This document shows positions 1 to 13,174 of a DNA stretch of 64,000 nt, piece after piece (the first letter of the stretch is position 1; the number at the start of each line of letters is the position of its first letter). The stretch is from Citrobacter werkmanii NBRC 105721 (GTDB lineage Bacteria; Pseudomonadota; Gammaproteobacteria; Enterobacterales; Enterobacteriaceae), in NCBI GenBank assembly GCA_000759755.1, contig BBMW01000012.1:98253-162252 (forward strand), given 5' to 3'. The position numbers and the translations under genes were made by a program. The notes under the pieces were generated by a model that saw nothing but the letters and a program-made list of their open reading frames with translations, was not told where the DNA came from and did not search any database.

Positions 1-292
1 TGAGACAGATCACACTTCCCTGACCGTTCCCCCTACGTTAAACCGATGTAAAAAATCCTTTTATTTCAGCAATTTCATAAAGTTAATCGCCCTATAGCAC
101 ATTTTTGCATAAATAAGATTGCCATTTGACCTGTGTGTGGATTCCCGATAACGTGGAAATCCGCTGGAAGCTTTCTGGATGAGCAGCCTGCTCATCATAT
201 TTATGCAGTAATTGAGATTCCCTCTGAAGCAAGTCCTCAAACTTGTTTGACCTGTGCGAAAAGGATAAAGAGGGCGAATGCGAGGTAAGCGT
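1..292 (+). promoter_or_regulatory. gltBD upstream control region
   Basis: This AT-rich stretch before gltB has no convincing gene. It holds a perfect 15-bp palindrome at 180-194 (TGAGCAG-C-CTGCTCA) and an 11-bp direct repeat, TTTGACCTGTG, at 125-135 and 246-256. In E. coli the gltBDF promoter is activated by Lrp and IHF from far-upstream sites, so a long non-coding control region fits. I could not assign a -35/-10 pair with confidence. The left edge of the window cuts the intergenic region. Confidence 0.5.
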
Positions 293-397
293 ATGACACG
301 CAAACCCCGTCGCCATGCTCTTGGTGTGCCCGTGCGCAACGGTTCAGATGGGAATCCCGCAGAGCCTGGGGAGGTTCACTCATATGTTGTACGATAA
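293..397 (+). other. short leader frame overlapping the gltB start
   Basis: An ATG at 293 opens a 34-codon frame beginning [16 protein letters not shown] and ending with TAA at 395-397, 14 bases inside gltB. From memory, older E. coli annotation joined a very similar N-terminal segment in frame to gltB and gave a protein of about 1517 residues. Here the two ATGs are 91 bases apart, so the segment is out of frame and cannot extend GltB. It may be a translated leader or only a relic; there is no direct sign of translation. Confidence 0.3.
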
Positions 398-3300
398 ATC
401 CCTTGAGAGGGATAACTGTGGTTTCGGCCTGATCGCCCACATAGAAGGCGAACCTAGCCACAAGGTAGTGCGTACCGCCATACACGCACTGGCCCGCATG
501 CAGCACCGTGGCGCAATTCTTGCCGATGGAAAAACCGGCGATGGTTGCGGCCTGCTGTTACAAAAACCGGATCGCTTTTTCCGCATCGTGGCGCAAGAGC
601 GCGGCTGGCGTTTAGCCAAAAACTACGCCGTCGGCATGATCTTTTTAAATAAAGACGCTGAACTGGCAGCAGCCTCTCGCCGCATAGTTGAAGAAGAATT
701 ACAGCAGGAGACCCTGTCAATTGTCGGCTGGCGCGACGTGCCGACCAACGAAGGTGTTCTCGGTGAAATCGCTCTATCCTCCCTGCCTCGTATTGAGCAA
801 ATTTTCGTTAACGCCCCTGCGGGTTGGCGTCCGCGTGATATGGAACGACGTCTGTTTATCGCCCGTCGTCGTATTGAAAAACGCCTTCTGCAAGATAAAG
901 ACTTCTACGTCTGTAGCCTGTCGAATCTGGTGAATATTTATAAAGGTCTGTGTATGCCGGCGGATCTGCCGCGCTTTTACCTGGACCTCGCGGACCTGCG
1001 TCTGGAGTCGGCCATCTGCCTGTTCCACCAACGCTTTTCCACCAACACCGTGCCGCGCTGGCCGCTGGCGCAGCCGTTCCGCTATCTGGCGCACAACGGC
1101 GAGATCAACACCATCACCGGCAACCGCCAGTGGGCGCGCGCCCGTACCTATAAATTCCAGACGCCGCTGATCCCTGACCTGCACGACGCCGCGCCGTTCG
1201 TGAACGAAACCGGATCCGACTCCAGCTCCATGGATAACATGCTTGAGCTGCTGCTGGCGGGCGGGATGGACATCATCCGCGCCATGCGTTTACTGGTGCC
1301 GCCAGCCTGGCAGAACAACCCGGATATGGATCCGGAGCTGCGCGCGTTCTTTGACTTCAACTCTATGCACATGGAACCGTGGGACGGCCCGGCGGGCATC
1401 GTCATGTCCGACGGTCGCTTTGCCGCCTGTAACCTCGATCGTAACGGCCTGCGCCCGGCGCGCTACGTCATCACCAAAGACAAGCTGATTACCTGCGCCT
1501 CTGAGGTCGGGATCTGGGATTACCAGCCGGATGAAGTGGTGGAAAAAGGCCGCGTCGGCCCTGGCGAGCTGATGGTTATCGACACCCGCAGCGGGCGCAT
1601 TCTGCACTCAGCGGAAACCGACAATGACCTGAAAAGCCGCCACCCCTACAAAGAGTGGATGGAGAAAAACGTTCGTCGTCTGGTGCCGTTCGAAGAGCTG
1701 GCTGACGATCAGGTCGGCAGCCGCGAGCTGGACGATGATACCCTCGCCAGCTACCAGAAACAGTTTAACTACAGCGCCGAAGAGCTGGATTCCGTCATTC
1801 GCGTACTCGGTGAAAATGGTCAGGAAGCGGTTGGCTCAATGGGTGACGATACCCCGTTTGCCGTGCTGTCCAGCCAGCCGCGCATCATTTATGACTACTT
1901 CCGCCAGCAGTTCGCGCAGGTGACTAACCCGCCTATCGACCCGCTGCGTGAAGCGCACGTTATGTCGCTGGCCACCAGCATCGGTCGCGAGATGAATGTC
2001 TTCTGCGAAGCGGAAGGTCAGGCACACCGTCTGAGCTTTAAATCGCCGATCCTGCTGTACTCCGATTTCACCCAGCTCACCACCATGAAAGAGGAGCATT
2101 ATCGCGCTGACCGTCTGGATATCACCTTCGACGTGACCGAAACCACGCTCGAAGAGACCGTCAAAGCCTTGTGCGATAAAGCGGAACAGATGGTACGTAA
2201 CGGCACGGTACTGCTGGTGCTTTCTGACCGTAATATCGCAAAAAACCGTCTGCCGGTTCCGGCACCAATGGCCGTGGGCGCAGTGCAAACGCGTCTGGTA
2301 GAACAAAGCCTGCGTTGCGACGCCAACATCATCGTTGAAACGGCGAGCGCCCGTGACCCGCACCACTTCGCGGTACTGCTCGGCTTTGGCGCGACGGCCA
2401 TTTATCCGTATCTGGCGTATGAAACGCTGGGGCGTCTGATCGACACTCAGGCGATTGCCAAAGATTACCGGACCGTGATGCTGAACTACCGTAACGGCAT
2501 CAACAAAGGTCTGTACAAAATCATGTCCAAAATGGGCATCTCAACCATCGCCTCTTACCGCTGCTCGAAGCTGTTTGAAGCCGTTGGTCTGCATGATGAT
2601 GTCGTGGCGCTGTGCTTCCAGGGCGTAGTCAGCCGCATCAGCGGCGCAGGGTTTGTCGACTTCCAGCAGGATCTGCTAAACCTCTCGAAACATGCCTGGC
2701 TGGCGCGGAAACCTATTAGCCAGGGCGGTTTGCTGAAGTACGTCCACGGCGGCGAATACCACGCTTACAACCCGGACGTGGTGCGCACACTGCAACAGGC
2801 AGTACAAAGCGGCGAATACAGCGACTATCAGGAATATGCCAAGCTGGTCAATGAGCGTCCGGCGGCCACGCTGCGCGATCTGCTGGCGATTACGCCCGGC
2901 GATGAAGCCGTGAGCATTGACGAGGTAGAACCCGCGAGCGAATTATTTAAACGCTTTGATACCGCAGCCATGTCTATCGGCGCATTAAGCCCGGAAGCAC
3001 ACGAGGCGTTGGCGGAAGCGATGAACAGCATCGGTGGTAACTCTAACTCTGGCGAAGGCGGCGAAGATCCTGCGCGTTATGGCACCAACAAGGTATCGCG
3101 TATTAAGCAGGTGGCTTCCGGTCGCTTTGGCGTAACCCCGGCGTACCTGGTCAACGCCGACGTCATTCAGATTAAAGTCGCTCAGGGCGCGAAACCGGGC
3201 GAAGGCGGTCAGTTGCCGGGTGATAAAGTTACCCCGTACATCGCTAAACTGCGCTATTCAGTGCCGGGCGTGACGCTGATCTCCCCGCCGCCGCACCACG

Positions 3301-4844
3301 ATATCTACTCTATCGAGGACTTAGCGCAGCTGATTTTTGACCTCAAACAGGTCAACCCGAAAGCGATGATCTCGGTGAAGCTGGTTTCTGAACCAGGCGT
3401 CGGCACCATCGCCACCGGCGTGGCAAAAGCCTATGCAGACCTCATCACCATCGCTGGCTACGACGGCGGCACCGGCGCAAGCCCGCTCTCCTCGGTGAAA
3501 TATGCGGGCTGCCCGTGGGAACTGGGTCTGGTGGAAACCCAGCAAGCGCTGGTGGCTAACGGCCTGCGTCACAAGATTCGTCTGCAGGTCGATGGCGGTC
3601 TGAAAACCGGCGTGGACATCATTAAAGCGGCGATTCTCGGCGCGGAAAGCTTCGGTTTCGGTACCGGGCCGATGGTCGCGCTGGGCTGTAAATATCTGCG
3701 TATTTGCCATCTGAACAACTGCGCAACCGGCGTGGCAACTCAGGACGACAAACTGCGTAAGAACCACTATCACGGTCTGCCGTTCAAAGTGACCAACTAC
3801 TTTGAATTTATCGCCCGCGAAGTGCGCGAGCTGATGGCCGAGCTGGGCGTGAAACGTCTGGTGGATCTGATTGGTCGTACCGACCTGCTCAAAGAGCTGG
3901 AAGGGTTTACCGCCAAACAGCAGAAGCTGGAGCTGTCGCGTCTGCTGGAAACCGCCGAGCCGCATCCTGGTAAGGCGTTGTTCTGCACCGAGAACAACCC
4001 GCCGTTTGATAACGGCGTACTGAACGCACAGCTCCTGCAACAAGCAAAACCGTATGTCGACGAGCGCCAGAGCAAAACCTTCTGGTTCGATATCCGCAAC
4101 ACCGACCGTTCCGTGGGTGCGTCGCTGTCTGGCTATATTGCCCAGACCCACGGCGATCAGGGGCTGGCATCTGACCCGATTAAAGCGCACTTCAACGGTA
4201 CTGCGGGCCAGAGCTTTGGCGTGTGGAACGCGGGCGGCGTGGAGCTGTATCTGACCGGCGATGCCAACGACTATGTCGGTAAAGGCATGGCGGGCGGCCT
4301 GCTGGCAGTGCGTCCTCCGGTTGGCTCGGCTTTCCGTAGCCATGAGGCGAGCATCATCGGTAACACCTGCCTGTACGGCGCCACCGGCGGTCGTCTGTTT
4401 GCAGCAGGCCGTGCGGGCGAGCGCTTTGCGGTGCGTAACTCCGGCGCTATCACCGTGGTGGAAGGTATCGGCGACAACGGCTGCGAGTATATGACCGGCG
4501 GCATCGTCTGTATTCTCGGTAAAACGGGCGTCAACTTCGGGGCGGGTATGACGGGCGGATTCGCCTACGTACTGGATGAAGACGGCGAGTTCCGCAAGCG
4601 CGTGAACCCGGAACTGGTGGAAGTGCTGGACGTTGATTCTCTGGCCATTCATGAGGAACACCTGCGCGGTCTGATTACCGAGCACGTGCAGCATACCGGC
4701 TCTTCACACGGCGAAGAGATCCTCGCTAACTGGCCAGCATTCTCAGCGAAATTCGCGCTGGTAAAACCAAAATCCAGTGATGTGAAAGCACTGTTGGGTC
4801 ACCGTAGTCGTAGCGCAGCAGAGCTGCGTGTGCAGGCGCAGTAA
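384..4844 (+). CDS. gltB: glutamate synthase (NADPH) large subunit
   Basis: GltB is the large subunit of glutamate synthase, which makes two glutamates from glutamine and 2-oxoglutarate for nitrogen assimilation. The start at 384 follows a strong GGGGAGG at 368-374 and gives 1486 residues, the E. coli length. It leaves an 11-residue propeptide before Cys12, the glutaminase nucleophile ([11 protein letters not shown]) exposed in the mature enzyme. Visible parts are the N-terminal class II glutamine amidotransferase (about 12-430), the FMN-binding synthase region (about 850-1200), the 3Fe-4S motif C-x5-C-x4-C near residues 1102-1113, and the C-terminal glycine-rich beta-helix. gltD follows after 12 bases, so the two subunits are co-transcribed. 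A longer in-frame start at 315 lacks a Shine-Dalgarno sequence and is less likely. Confidence 0.97.
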   Translation: MLYDKSLERDNCGFGLIAHIEGEPSHKVVRTAIHALARMQHRGAILADGKTGDGCGLLLQKPDRFFRIVAQERGWRLAKNYAVGMIFLNKDAELAAASRRIVEEELQQETLSIVGWRDVPTNEGVLGEIALSSLPRIEQIFVNAPAGWRPRDMERRLFIARRRIEKRLLQDKDFYVCSLSNLVNIYKGLCMPADLPRFYLDLADLRLESAICLFHQRFSTNTVPRWPLAQPFRYLAHNGEINTITGNRQWARARTYKFQTPLIPDLHDAAPFVNETGSDSSSMDNMLELLLAGGMDIIRAMRLLVPPAWQNNPDMDPELRAFFDFNSMHMEPWDGPAGIVMSDGRFAACNLDRNGLRPARYVITKDKLITCASEVGIWDYQPDEVVEKGRVGPGELMVIDTRSGRILHSAETDNDLKSRHPYKEWMEKNVRRLVPFEELADDQVGSRELDDDTLASYQKQFNYSAEELDSVIRVLGENGQEAVGSMGDDTPFAVLSSQPRIIYDYFRQQFAQVTNPPIDPLREAHVMSLATSIGREMNVFCEAEGQAHRLSFKSPILLYSDFTQLTTMKEEHYRADRLDITFDVTETTLEETVKALCDKAEQMVRNGTVLLVLSDRNIAKNRLPVPAPMAVGAVQTRLVEQSLRCDANIIVETASARDPHHFAVLLGFGATAIYPYLAYETLGRLIDTQAIAKDYRTVMLNYRNGINKGLYKIMSKMGISTIASYRCSKLFEAVGLHDDVVALCFQGVVSRISGAGFVDFQQDLLNLSKHAWLARKPISQGGLLKYVHGGEYHAYNPDVVRTLQQAVQSGEYSDYQEYAKLVNERPAATLRDLLAITPGDEAVSIDEVEPASELFKRFDTAAMSIGALSPEAHEALAEAMNSIGGNSNSGEGGEDPARYGTNKVSRIKQVASGRFGVTPAYLVNADVIQIKVAQGAKPGEGGQLPGDKVTPYIAKLRYSVPGVTLISPPPHHDIYSIEDLAQLIFDLKQVNPKAMISVKLVSEPGVGTIATGVAKAYADLITIAGYDGGTGASPLSSVKYAGCPWELGLVETQQALVANGLRHKIRLQVDGGLKTGVDIIKAAILGAESFGFGTGPMVALGCKYLRICHLNNCATGVATQDDKLRKNHYHGLPFKVTNYFEFIAREVRELMAELGVKRLVDLIGRTDLLKELEGFTAKQQKLELSRLLETAEPHPGKALFCTENNPPFDNGVLNAQLLQQAKPYVDERQSKTFWFDIRNTDRSVGASLSGYIAQTHGDQGLASDPIKAHFNGTAGQSFGVWNAGGVELYLTGDANDYVGKGMAGGLLAVRPPVGSAFRSHEASIIGNTCLYGATGGRLFAAGRAGERFAVRNSGAITVVEGIGDNGCEYMTGGIVCILGKTGVNFGAGMTGGFAYVLDEDGEFRKRVNPELVEVLDVDSLAIHEEHLRGLITEHVQHTGSSHGEEILANWPAFSAKFALVKPKSSDVKALLGHRSRSAAELRVQAQ

Positions 4845-6275
<1,431 letters not shown>

Positions 6276-6288
6276 TTCAGCCTCTTCA

Positions 6289-6320
6289 GGCATCTCATCT
6301 GCCCTGGTAGATGAGATGCC
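6289..6320 (+). terminator. stem-loop after gltD
   Basis: A perfect 12-bp inverted repeat, GGCATCTCATCT (6289-6300) and AGATGAGATGCC (6309-6320), is separated by an 8-base loop 13 bases after the gltD stop. No T-run follows, so it may terminate weakly, protect the mRNA 3' end, or depend on Rho. Confidence 0.55.
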
Positions 6321-6448
6321 AAACTCCTGCCGCAATACCGCCAAATCTGCCAATTAAGCCAGTCTGACAACACGTTTTGTAAACAGGGCAAAAAACCTTA
6401 ACATCCGAAACACATCAGCACCATGAATAATAGCCATGTAAAAATCAT

Positions 6449-6486
6449 ACGGAAACGTTTGCTTTATTTTAAGAACTGTATATTAT
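6449..6486 (+). promoter_or_regulatory. codBA promoter with PurR operator
   Basis: ACGGAAACGTTTGCTT (6449-6464) closely matches the 16-bp PurR operator consensus. It overlaps a -35-like TTGCTT (6459-6464), followed by 16 bases and a -10 TATTAT (6481-6486). PurR repressing codBA by blocking the promoter is known in E. coli, and the geometry here fits the same mechanism: repression when hypoxanthine or guanine is plentiful. Confidence 0.8.
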
Positions 6487-6522
6487 GCGGCGGATTTTTT
6501 GGGCAAAATTCATGGAGGCGTT

Positions 6523-7776
6523 GTGTCGCAGGACAACAATTATAGCCAGGGCCCCGTCCCTCTGGCGGCTCGGAAAGGCGTGATACCACTAACTTTTGTT
6601 ATGTTGGGGCTCACATTTTTTTCCGCCAGTATGTGGACCGGTGGCACACTCGGTACTGGTCTTTCTTATAATGATTTCTTCCTGGCAGTTCTCTTCGGTA
6701 ATCTTCTCCTCGGTATTTACACTGCATTTCTCGGTTTCATCGGCGCAAAAACAGGGCTCTCGACCCACCTTCTGGCGCGTTATTCATTTGGGGTGAAAGG
6801 CTCCTGGCTTCCTTCACTGCTATTAGGCGGTACCCAGGTGGGTTGGTTTGGCGTGGGTGTGGCCATGTTTGCCATTCCGGTTGGCAAAGCGACGGGAATT
6901 GACGTCAATATCCTGATTGCGGTTTCCGGTCTGCTGATGACGATGACCATCTTTTTTGGCATCTCGGCACTGACCATTTTATCTATCATCGCCGTACCCG
7001 CCATCGTCATTCTTGGCAGCTACTCCGTCTGGCTGGCGGTAAGCGATGTCGGCGGTTTAGACCATTTAAAAGCGATTGTGCCGCAAACGCCGCTTAATTT
7101 CTCCACCGCTCTGGCGCTGGTGGTAGGCTCGTTTGTCAGCGCCGGGACGTTAACCGCCGACTTCGTTCGCTTTGGCCGCAATGCCAAAGGCGCGGTGCTG
7201 ATTGCCATGGTCGCTTTTTTCCTTGGCAACTCGCTGATGTTTATCTTCGGTGCGGCGGGTGCCGCTGCAGTCGGACAAGCGGATATTTCTGACGTGATGA
7301 TAGCCCAGGGTCTGCTGCTGCCCGCAATTGTGGTACTCGGCTTGAATATCTGGACCACTAACGACAATGCGCTGTACGCATCGGGTCTGGGATTTGCCAA
7401 TATTACCGGCCTTTCCAGCCGCACGCTGTCGGTGGCTAACGGCATTATTGGCACACTCTGCGCGCTGTGGCTTTACAATAACTTTGTTGGCTGGCTAACA
7501 TTTCTGTCGGCAGCGATTCCGCCGATTGGCGGGGTGATTATCGCCGACTATCTGCTGAACCATCGCCGATATGCCGATTTCAGCAAAGCACGATTTATGA
7601 CCGTCAACTGGATAGCTATTTTGTCCGTTGCACTGGGCATCGCCGCCGGTCACTATATTCCCGGTATTGTGCCAGTCAACGCCGTACTCGGCGGCGTATT
7701 CAGCTATATCCTGCTGAATCCACTTTTCAATCGCAGCCTTGCTAAATCACCAGAGGTCAGCCATGCAGAACAATAA
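6523..7776 (+). CDS. codB: cytosine permease
   Basis: CodB is an inner-membrane cytosine permease of the NCS1 family. The protein is hydrophobic throughout, with about 12 predicted membrane helices and family segments such as [20 protein letters not shown] and [18 protein letters not shown]. The chosen start is the GTG at 6523, in frame with a GTG at 6499. It sits four bases after GGAGG (6514-6518), and the resulting 417-residue protein begins SQDNN after fMet, as in E. coli CodB (419 residues). The gene overlaps codA by 14 bases, indicating coupled translation. E. coli carries codBA near lac; I recall Salmonella having it beside gltBD, as here. Confidence 0.95.
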   Translation: MSQDNNYSQGPVPLAARKGVIPLTFVMLGLTFFSASMWTGGTLGTGLSYNDFFLAVLFGNLLLGIYTAFLGFIGAKTGLSTHLLARYSFGVKGSWLPSLLLGGTQVGWFGVGVAMFAIPVGKATGIDVNILIAVSGLLMTMTIFFGISALTILSIIAVPAIVILGSYSVWLAVSDVGGLDHLKAIVPQTPLNFSTALALVVGSFVSAGTLTADFVRFGRNAKGAVLIAMVAFFLGNSLMFIFGAAGAAAVGQADISDVMIAQGLLLPAIVVLGLNIWTTNDNALYASGLGFANITGLSSRTLSVANGIIGTLCALWLYNNFVGWLTFLSAAIPPIGGVIIADYLLNHRRYADFSKARFMTVNWIAILSVALGIAAGHYIPGIVPVNAVLGGVFSYILLNPLFNRSLAKSPEVSHAEQ

Positions 7777-9043
7777 CATCATCATCCGTCAGGCGCGTTT
7801 ACAGGGACGCGAAGGATTGTGGCAGCTCACGATTGAAAACGGGCGCTTCAGCCGGATTGAGCCTCAGGACGCAGCTGCATTGCCGCAAGGTGAAGTACTT
7901 GATGCCGAGGGCGGTCTGGCAATCCCACCGTTCGTTGAGCCACATATTCATCTGGATACCACGCAAACCGCGGGTGAGCCGAGCTGGAACCAGTCTGGTA
8001 CGTTGTTTGAGGGTATTGAACGCTGGGCCGAGCGTAAGGCAATGCTGACTCACGAAGACGTCAAAGCGCGCGCGATGCAGACCCTGAAATGGCAGATGGC
8101 TAACGGTATCCAGTATGTCCGTACCCACGTTGACGTTTCCGATCCTACGCTAACGGCTTTGAAAGCCATGCTGGAAGTGAAGCAAGAGGCCGCGCCGTGG
8201 GTAGAGCTGCAAATTGTCGCATTCCCGCAAGAAGGTATTCTGTCTTATCCCAACGGTGAAGCGCTGTTAGAAGAGGCCGTGCGTTTGGGGGCCGATGTCA
8301 TCGGCGCGATTCCCCACTTTGAATTTACGCGTGAATATGGCGTGGAGTCGCTGCACAAAATCTTCGCCCTGGCGCAAAAATACGACCGACTTATCGATGT
8401 GCACTGCGACGAAATTGACGATGAGCAATCACGCTTTGTTGAAACCGTCGCGGCGCTGGCGCATCGCTACAATATGGGCGAGCGCGTGACCGCCAGTCAT
8501 ACCACGGCAATGCACTCCTATAACGGCGCATATGCTTCCCGTCTTTTCCGCCTGTTAAAAATGTCCGGTATTAACTTCGTGGCGAATCCGCTGGTCAATA
8601 TTCACCTGCAAGGACGCTTTGACACTTATCCTAAACGCCGCGGCGTCACGCGCGTCAAAGAGATGCTGGAAGCGGAGATCAACGTCTGCTTCGGTCATGA
8701 TGACGTCTTCGATCCGTGGTATCCATTAGGTACGGCAAATATGTTACAAGTGCTGCATATGGGTTTACACGTGTGCCAACTAATGGGATACGGGCAGATA
8801 AATGATGGACTGAATCTGATCACTACCCACAGCGCGAAAACTTTGCACCTGCAGGACTATGGCCTGAGCGTGGGGAACTCTGCGAATCTGGTGATTTTAC
8901 CGGCTGAAAATGGATTTGACGCGGTTCGTCGCCAGACGCCTGCACGATATTCTATTCGTCACGGGCGAGTCATTGCCGAGACGCTCCCCAGCCAAACCAC
9001 GCTGCATTTGACGCAGCCGGAAGCAGTGACGTTTAAGCGCTAA
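7763..9043 (+). CDS. codA: cytosine deaminase
   Basis: CodA hydrolyses cytosine to uracil and ammonia, so imported cytosine serves as nitrogen and pyrimidine source. The 426-residue amidohydrolase shows the metal-binding EPHIHLD motif (His61, His63), the HCDEIDDEQ segment near residue 214, ASHTTAMHS near 246 and [10 protein letters not shown] with the catalytic aspartate near 313. The ATG at 7763 lies inside the end of codB and is preceded by AGAGG (7752-7756). An upstream in-frame ATG at 7739 would add eight residues and has no good ribosome site. It is the last gene of codBA and converges on nanQ. Confidence 0.95.
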   Translation: MQNNNIIIRQARLQGREGLWQLTIENGRFSRIEPQDAAALPQGEVLDAEGGLAIPPFVEPHIHLDTTQTAGEPSWNQSGTLFEGIERWAERKAMLTHEDVKARAMQTLKWQMANGIQYVRTHVDVSDPTLTALKAMLEVKQEAAPWVELQIVAFPQEGILSYPNGEALLEEAVRLGADVIGAIPHFEFTREYGVESLHKIFALAQKYDRLIDVHCDEIDDEQSRFVETVAALAHRYNMGERVTASHTTAMHSYNGAYASRLFRLLKMSGINFVANPLVNIHLQGRFDTYPKRRGVTRVKEMLEAEINVCFGHDDVFDPWYPLGTANMLQVLHMGLHVCQLMGYGQINDGLNLITTHSAKTLHLQDYGLSVGNSANLVILPAENGFDAVRRQTPARYSIRHGRVIAETLPSQTTLHLTQPEAVTFKR

Positions 9044-9054
9044 ATTTATATCCC

Positions 9055-9087
9055 GTGTCGGATGGCGCAAACCTTGTCATCCGACAC
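9055..9087. terminator. stem-loop between codA and nanQ
   Basis: GTGTCGGATG (9055-9064) and CATCCGACAC (9078-9087) form a perfect 10-bp stem in the 58-base gap between two convergent operons. It resembles a decayed REP element and may end transcripts from both sides. There is no strong T-run. Confidence 0.5.
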
Positions 9088-9101
9088 CGTCTCTCTCATC
9101 G

Positions 9102-10437
<1,336 letters not shown>

Positions 10438-10441
<4 letters not shown>

Positions 10442-10500
10442 GACGCAGCCTTCTGCTTCGCGGTGATAATCTTTTTATCCCGTTGCTTAAATAACGACAT
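10438..10500 (-). pseudogene. nanE: nanE remnant (in-frame internal deletion)
   Basis: Between nanT and nanK, where nanE normally lies, there is a 20-codon frame with ATG at 10500 and TGA at 10438-10440. Its first part, [11 protein letters not shown], resembles the start of NanE (MSLLAQLDQKI in E. coli as I recall it). Its last part, ITAKQKAAS, resembles the end of NanE (NTAMKKAVL in E. coli, ending KKAAS in Salmonella). About 209 of roughly 229 codons are gone, without loss of frame. The upstream AAAGGGAAG ribosome site and the ATGA overlap with nanK are kept. The remnant cannot encode ManNAc-6-P 2-epimerase. The comparison sequences are recalled, not searched. Confidence 0.8.
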
Positions 10501-10519
10501 CGTTCTTCCCTTTCGCTAG

Positions 10520-10542
10520 TTGCCCGGTTTAGCGCCGGGCAA
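10520..10542 (-). repeat. hairpin between nanT and the nanE remnant
   Basis: TTGCCCGG (10520-10527) and CCGGGCAA (10535-10542) form an 8-bp stem with a 7-base loop just after the nanT stop. It is within the operon, so it more likely stabilises the nanAT transcript or lowers downstream expression than ends transcription completely. Confidence 0.5.
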
Positions 10543-10547
10543 CCCGA

Positions 10548-12038
10548 TTAACTTTTGGATTTCACCATGGTGCTTTTGTCACCGCCGAACGGCACGGCCC
10601 CGCTAAACGGTCGACCATCGATGGCGTCATGCGTACGTAACGCTTCAGGACGCAGCCAGCGCTGTACGCGGGACGGCATATCGAGACCAATCAGCAGGAT
10701 CACCACAAATGTCAGGCCGAAGGAGAGCGATCCCAACGCGGTTCCCAGATCCAGACGTTGTGCAATCAGTGCGCCGATGATCGGTGCCAGTGCCCCGCCA
10801 AGCGCCCCAACGTTGTAGGTGAAGCCCAGACCCGCAGCTCGCTGGTCGGTATCGAAATAGCCACCAATTAATTTCGGTAAGATCCCGGAGATCCCCTGAC
10901 CGAGCATTTGCTGGAAAAACAGCAGCAAACCCAGGACCCAGACGTTTGAACCACCGATCGCAAATACCGGAATAATCAGTAGCTGCGAGGCCAGGAGACT
11001 GCAGACATAGGCTTTACGGGTGCCCAGCCAGTCGCCAAGAAACCCACCGACGCAACAGCCGACCGCCGCGCCAAAGCCGCTGAAGAAGAGCACTCTGGCA
11101 ACCGTTGAGGGGTCATACATGAGTTCGGTTTTCAGATATGTAGGCAGCAGCGCCTGAATCGGCCACGAGTAAAGGAAGGCGAACAGCACGACGACCATCA
11201 GCATGACGCCCGTGGGCCAACGCTTACCGCTGCTTTGCACCATAAAGCTAATGAAGATAAATGCGCATATCAGCCCGAGTATCGCCACGATAGCCGCATT
11301 TTGCAGATTGCCCGCAAAGCAGAACCACAGCGCGGTTGCAGCAGCGAGAGTCATCAGAATATTGATAACCCGATGTTCGCCCCGATAGAGAATGTCCACC
11401 ATCGTACGCACCGGCGCTTTGCCTTCGTGTTTCTCTTTCCAGTCTTCCGCTTCCGGAATATTTTTACGCAGCCAGAGGGCGAAGATAATCGGCAGAATGC
11501 CGATGAAGAACAGCGCGCGCCATCCCCAGACCGGGACCACCAGGCTGTAAACCTGGGCGGCGACCACTGCGCCAACGGAGAAGCCGGAGATCAGGAAACC
11601 ACTGGCTTTGTTACGCAGGTGTTTAGGCCAGCTTTCAATGACATAGGTGGCACTGGATCCGTACTCGCCAGCCATCCCCATCCCGATAACCAGGCGAGCG
11701 ATAAACATGGTGGTGTAGCCTGGCGCGAAGCCGCAAGCCAGCGTCCCGACAGAGAACAGAATGATGCTGGTGACCATCGCCAGACGGCGTCCGTAACGGT
11801 CGCCCATGGCCCCCAACATTAACCCGCCAAACCAGCGGGAGATAAAGGCGGCTGAGATCAAACTGGCAGCCTGCACCGTCGTCAGACCGAATTCACCTTG
11901 AACTTCGGTCAGCACAAGGGCGATTAACACAAAATCAAAACCATCAAGTAAATATCCCAGCCAGGCGGCGGAAAATGCCCGCCATTGCGCCCGATTGAGA
12001 TGGCGATACCACGGGATGCTCTGGGTAGAAGTACTCAT
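10548..12038 (-). CDS. nanT: sialic acid:proton symporter
   Basis: NanT imports N-acetylneuraminate across the inner membrane with protons. It is a 496-residue major facilitator protein, equal to the E. coli length, with the MFS loop motif [10 protein letters not shown] after the second helix. It has the extra central hydrophobic pair typical of NanT (about 14 helices in total) and the family segment [19 protein letters not shown]. The ATG at 12038 lies 108 bases downstream of nanA, a gap filled by a repetitive palindromic element. It is part of the NanR-controlled operon. Confidence 0.95.
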   Translation of the reverse strand: MSTSTQSIPWYRHLNRAQWRAFSAAWLGYLLDGFDFVLIALVLTEVQGEFGLTTVQAASLISAAFISRWFGGLMLGAMGDRYGRRLAMVTSIILFSVGTLACGFAPGYTTMFIARLVIGMGMAGEYGSSATYVIESWPKHLRNKASGFLISGFSVGAVVAAQVYSLVVPVWGWRALFFIGILPIIFALWLRKNIPEAEDWKEKHEGKAPVRTMVDILYRGEHRVINILMTLAAATALWFCFAGNLQNAAIVAILGLICAFIFISFMVQSSGKRWPTGVMLMVVVLFAFLYSWPIQALLPTYLKTELMYDPSTVARVLFFSGFGAAVGCCVGGFLGDWLGTRKAYVCSLLASQLLIIPVFAIGGSNVWVLGLLLFFQQMLGQGISGILPKLIGGYFDTDQRAAGLGFTYNVGALGGALAPIIGALIAQRLDLGTALGSLSFGLTFVVILLIGLDMPSRVQRWLRPEALRTHDAIDGRPFSGAVPFGGDKSTMVKSKS

Positions 12039-12066
12039 TTTACTCTCCCGACGATTTTTGTTGTTG

Positions 12067-12137
12067 TGCCGGATAGCGGCTTTGCCTTATCCGGCCTACG
12101 GTCGAAAATCCAGGCCGGGCGAGCAAAGCTCCCCGGC
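12067..12137 (-). repeat. REP/BIME element between nanA and nanT
   Basis: A REP unit lies at 12067-12099 (GCCGGATAGCGG...TTATCCGGC). It is followed by a second hairpin, GCCGGG-c-GAG with CTC-CCCGGC, at 12114-12137. The pair sits inside the nan operon. Such elements usually stabilise upstream mRNA and here could raise NanA over NanT. Confidence 0.75.
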
Positions 12138-12146
12138 GACCCGCGA

Positions 12147-13040
12147 TTACGCCTTTTCCGCCAGCAGTTGGTTAGCCAGCGCTTTCAGTTCTGGCAGATA
12201 GCGTTCATCTACCGGGGCAAACGGCTTACGACACAGAGGAACAGAAACCACGTCCATATAGTGCAGTACCGTTTTCAGGCCGCGGAACACGCCAACCTTA
12301 ATGAGCAGATCGATAACCTTATTGCACTCAGTTTGCAGCTTTTGTGCCGTCCGGATGTCGCCTTCTTTGAGTGCTTTCACAATTCCCTGATAACGCCATC
12401 CCATGATGTTGTAAGTGCTACCGATACCGCCATCTGCCCCCGCCAGCAAACCAGAAGCGAAGATCTCGTCATAACCGTTATAAAGCACCAGATCGGGATG
12501 AGCACGGCGGATCTGTTCCATCTGATAGAGATCGCCGGAAGTTTGCTTCAGCGCGCCAACGCCTGGTAGCGTCACCAGCGTGTTGATCTGATCCAGCGTC
12601 AGTTTTACGCCGCTCAGCGCCGGGATGTTATAGACCACCATCGGCAATCCATTCGCCGAATCAATGATTGCGCGGTAGTGATCGCAGTGCTCTTCAAAGC
12701 TGAAAGGATAGTAAAACGGCGTGACGGCTGAAACTGCATCAAAGCCGTAGCGATGCGCGGCGCTCGCCAGTTGCTGACTCTCTTCGGTACTCACTGTGCC
12801 AACATGGGCGATAAGCGTCACCTTGCCTTTCGCTTCTTCGGCAACAATTTCCAGCACCTGCTCTCTTTCAACGCGATTTTGGACAAAGGCCTCGCCCGTA
12901 GAGCCACCGACATAGAGCCCATCAATACCCTGGGCAATGTTGAAACGCACCAGCCGGCGCAGACTCTCAACATCCAGCCGCTGTTGGTTATCGAATGGGG
13001 TTAACAACGCTGGCATTACGCCTTTTAGATCTCTTGCCAT
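12147..13040 (-). CDS. nanA: N-acetylneuraminate lyase
   Basis: NanA is a class I aldolase that splits N-acetylneuraminate into N-acetylmannosamine and pyruvate. The 297-residue protein has the E. coli length and the DapA/NAL family features: GGSTGE near residues 45-50, the catalytic Tyr137 in VVYNIP and the Schiff-base Lys165 in GALKQTSGD. It is the first gene of the leftward nan operon. AGAGG precedes the ATG at 13040, and the NanR operator lies about 36-59 bases upstream of it. Confidence 0.97.
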   Translation of the reverse strand: MARDLKGVMPALLTPFDNQQRLDVESLRRLVRFNIAQGIDGLYVGGSTGEAFVQNRVEREQVLEIVAEEAKGKVTLIAHVGTVSTEESQQLASAAHRYGFDAVSAVTPFYYPFSFEEHCDHYRAIIDSANGLPMVVYNIPALSGVKLTLDQINTLVTLPGVGALKQTSGDLYQMEQIRRAHPDLVLYNGYDEIFASGLLAGADGGIGSTYNIMGWRYQGIVKALKEGDIRTAQKLQTECNKVIDLLIKVGVFRGLKTVLHYMDVVSVPLCRKPFAPVDERYLPELKALANQLLAEKA

Positions 13041-13075
13041 AACTACCTCTGTCGATGATTAGTGTTATCTGATTG

Positions 13076-13099
13076 CATACCTTTATACCTGTTATACCA
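13076..13099 (-). promoter_or_regulatory. NanR operator of the nanA promoter
   Basis: Read on the minus strand the site is TGGTATAACAGGTATAAAGGTATG: two exact GGTATA repeats (13093-13098, 13084-13089) and a third, GGTATG (13076-13081). Tandem GGTATA repeats overlapping the nanA promoter are the known NanR binding site, from which sialic acid releases the repressor. Confidence 0.88.
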
Positions 13100-13174
13100 G
13101 ATCAAATAAGCAGCAATACAATACAGAACGCTTATAGTGCGATCTGCTTCACTAAACGATCGTCAGGATCGCGA

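Noticed and set aside
3321-4694. A 457-codon open frame antisense to gltB
   Set aside because: It lies wholly inside gltB on the other strand, has no ribosome site or recognisable domain, and is explained by the GC-rich codon use of gltB.
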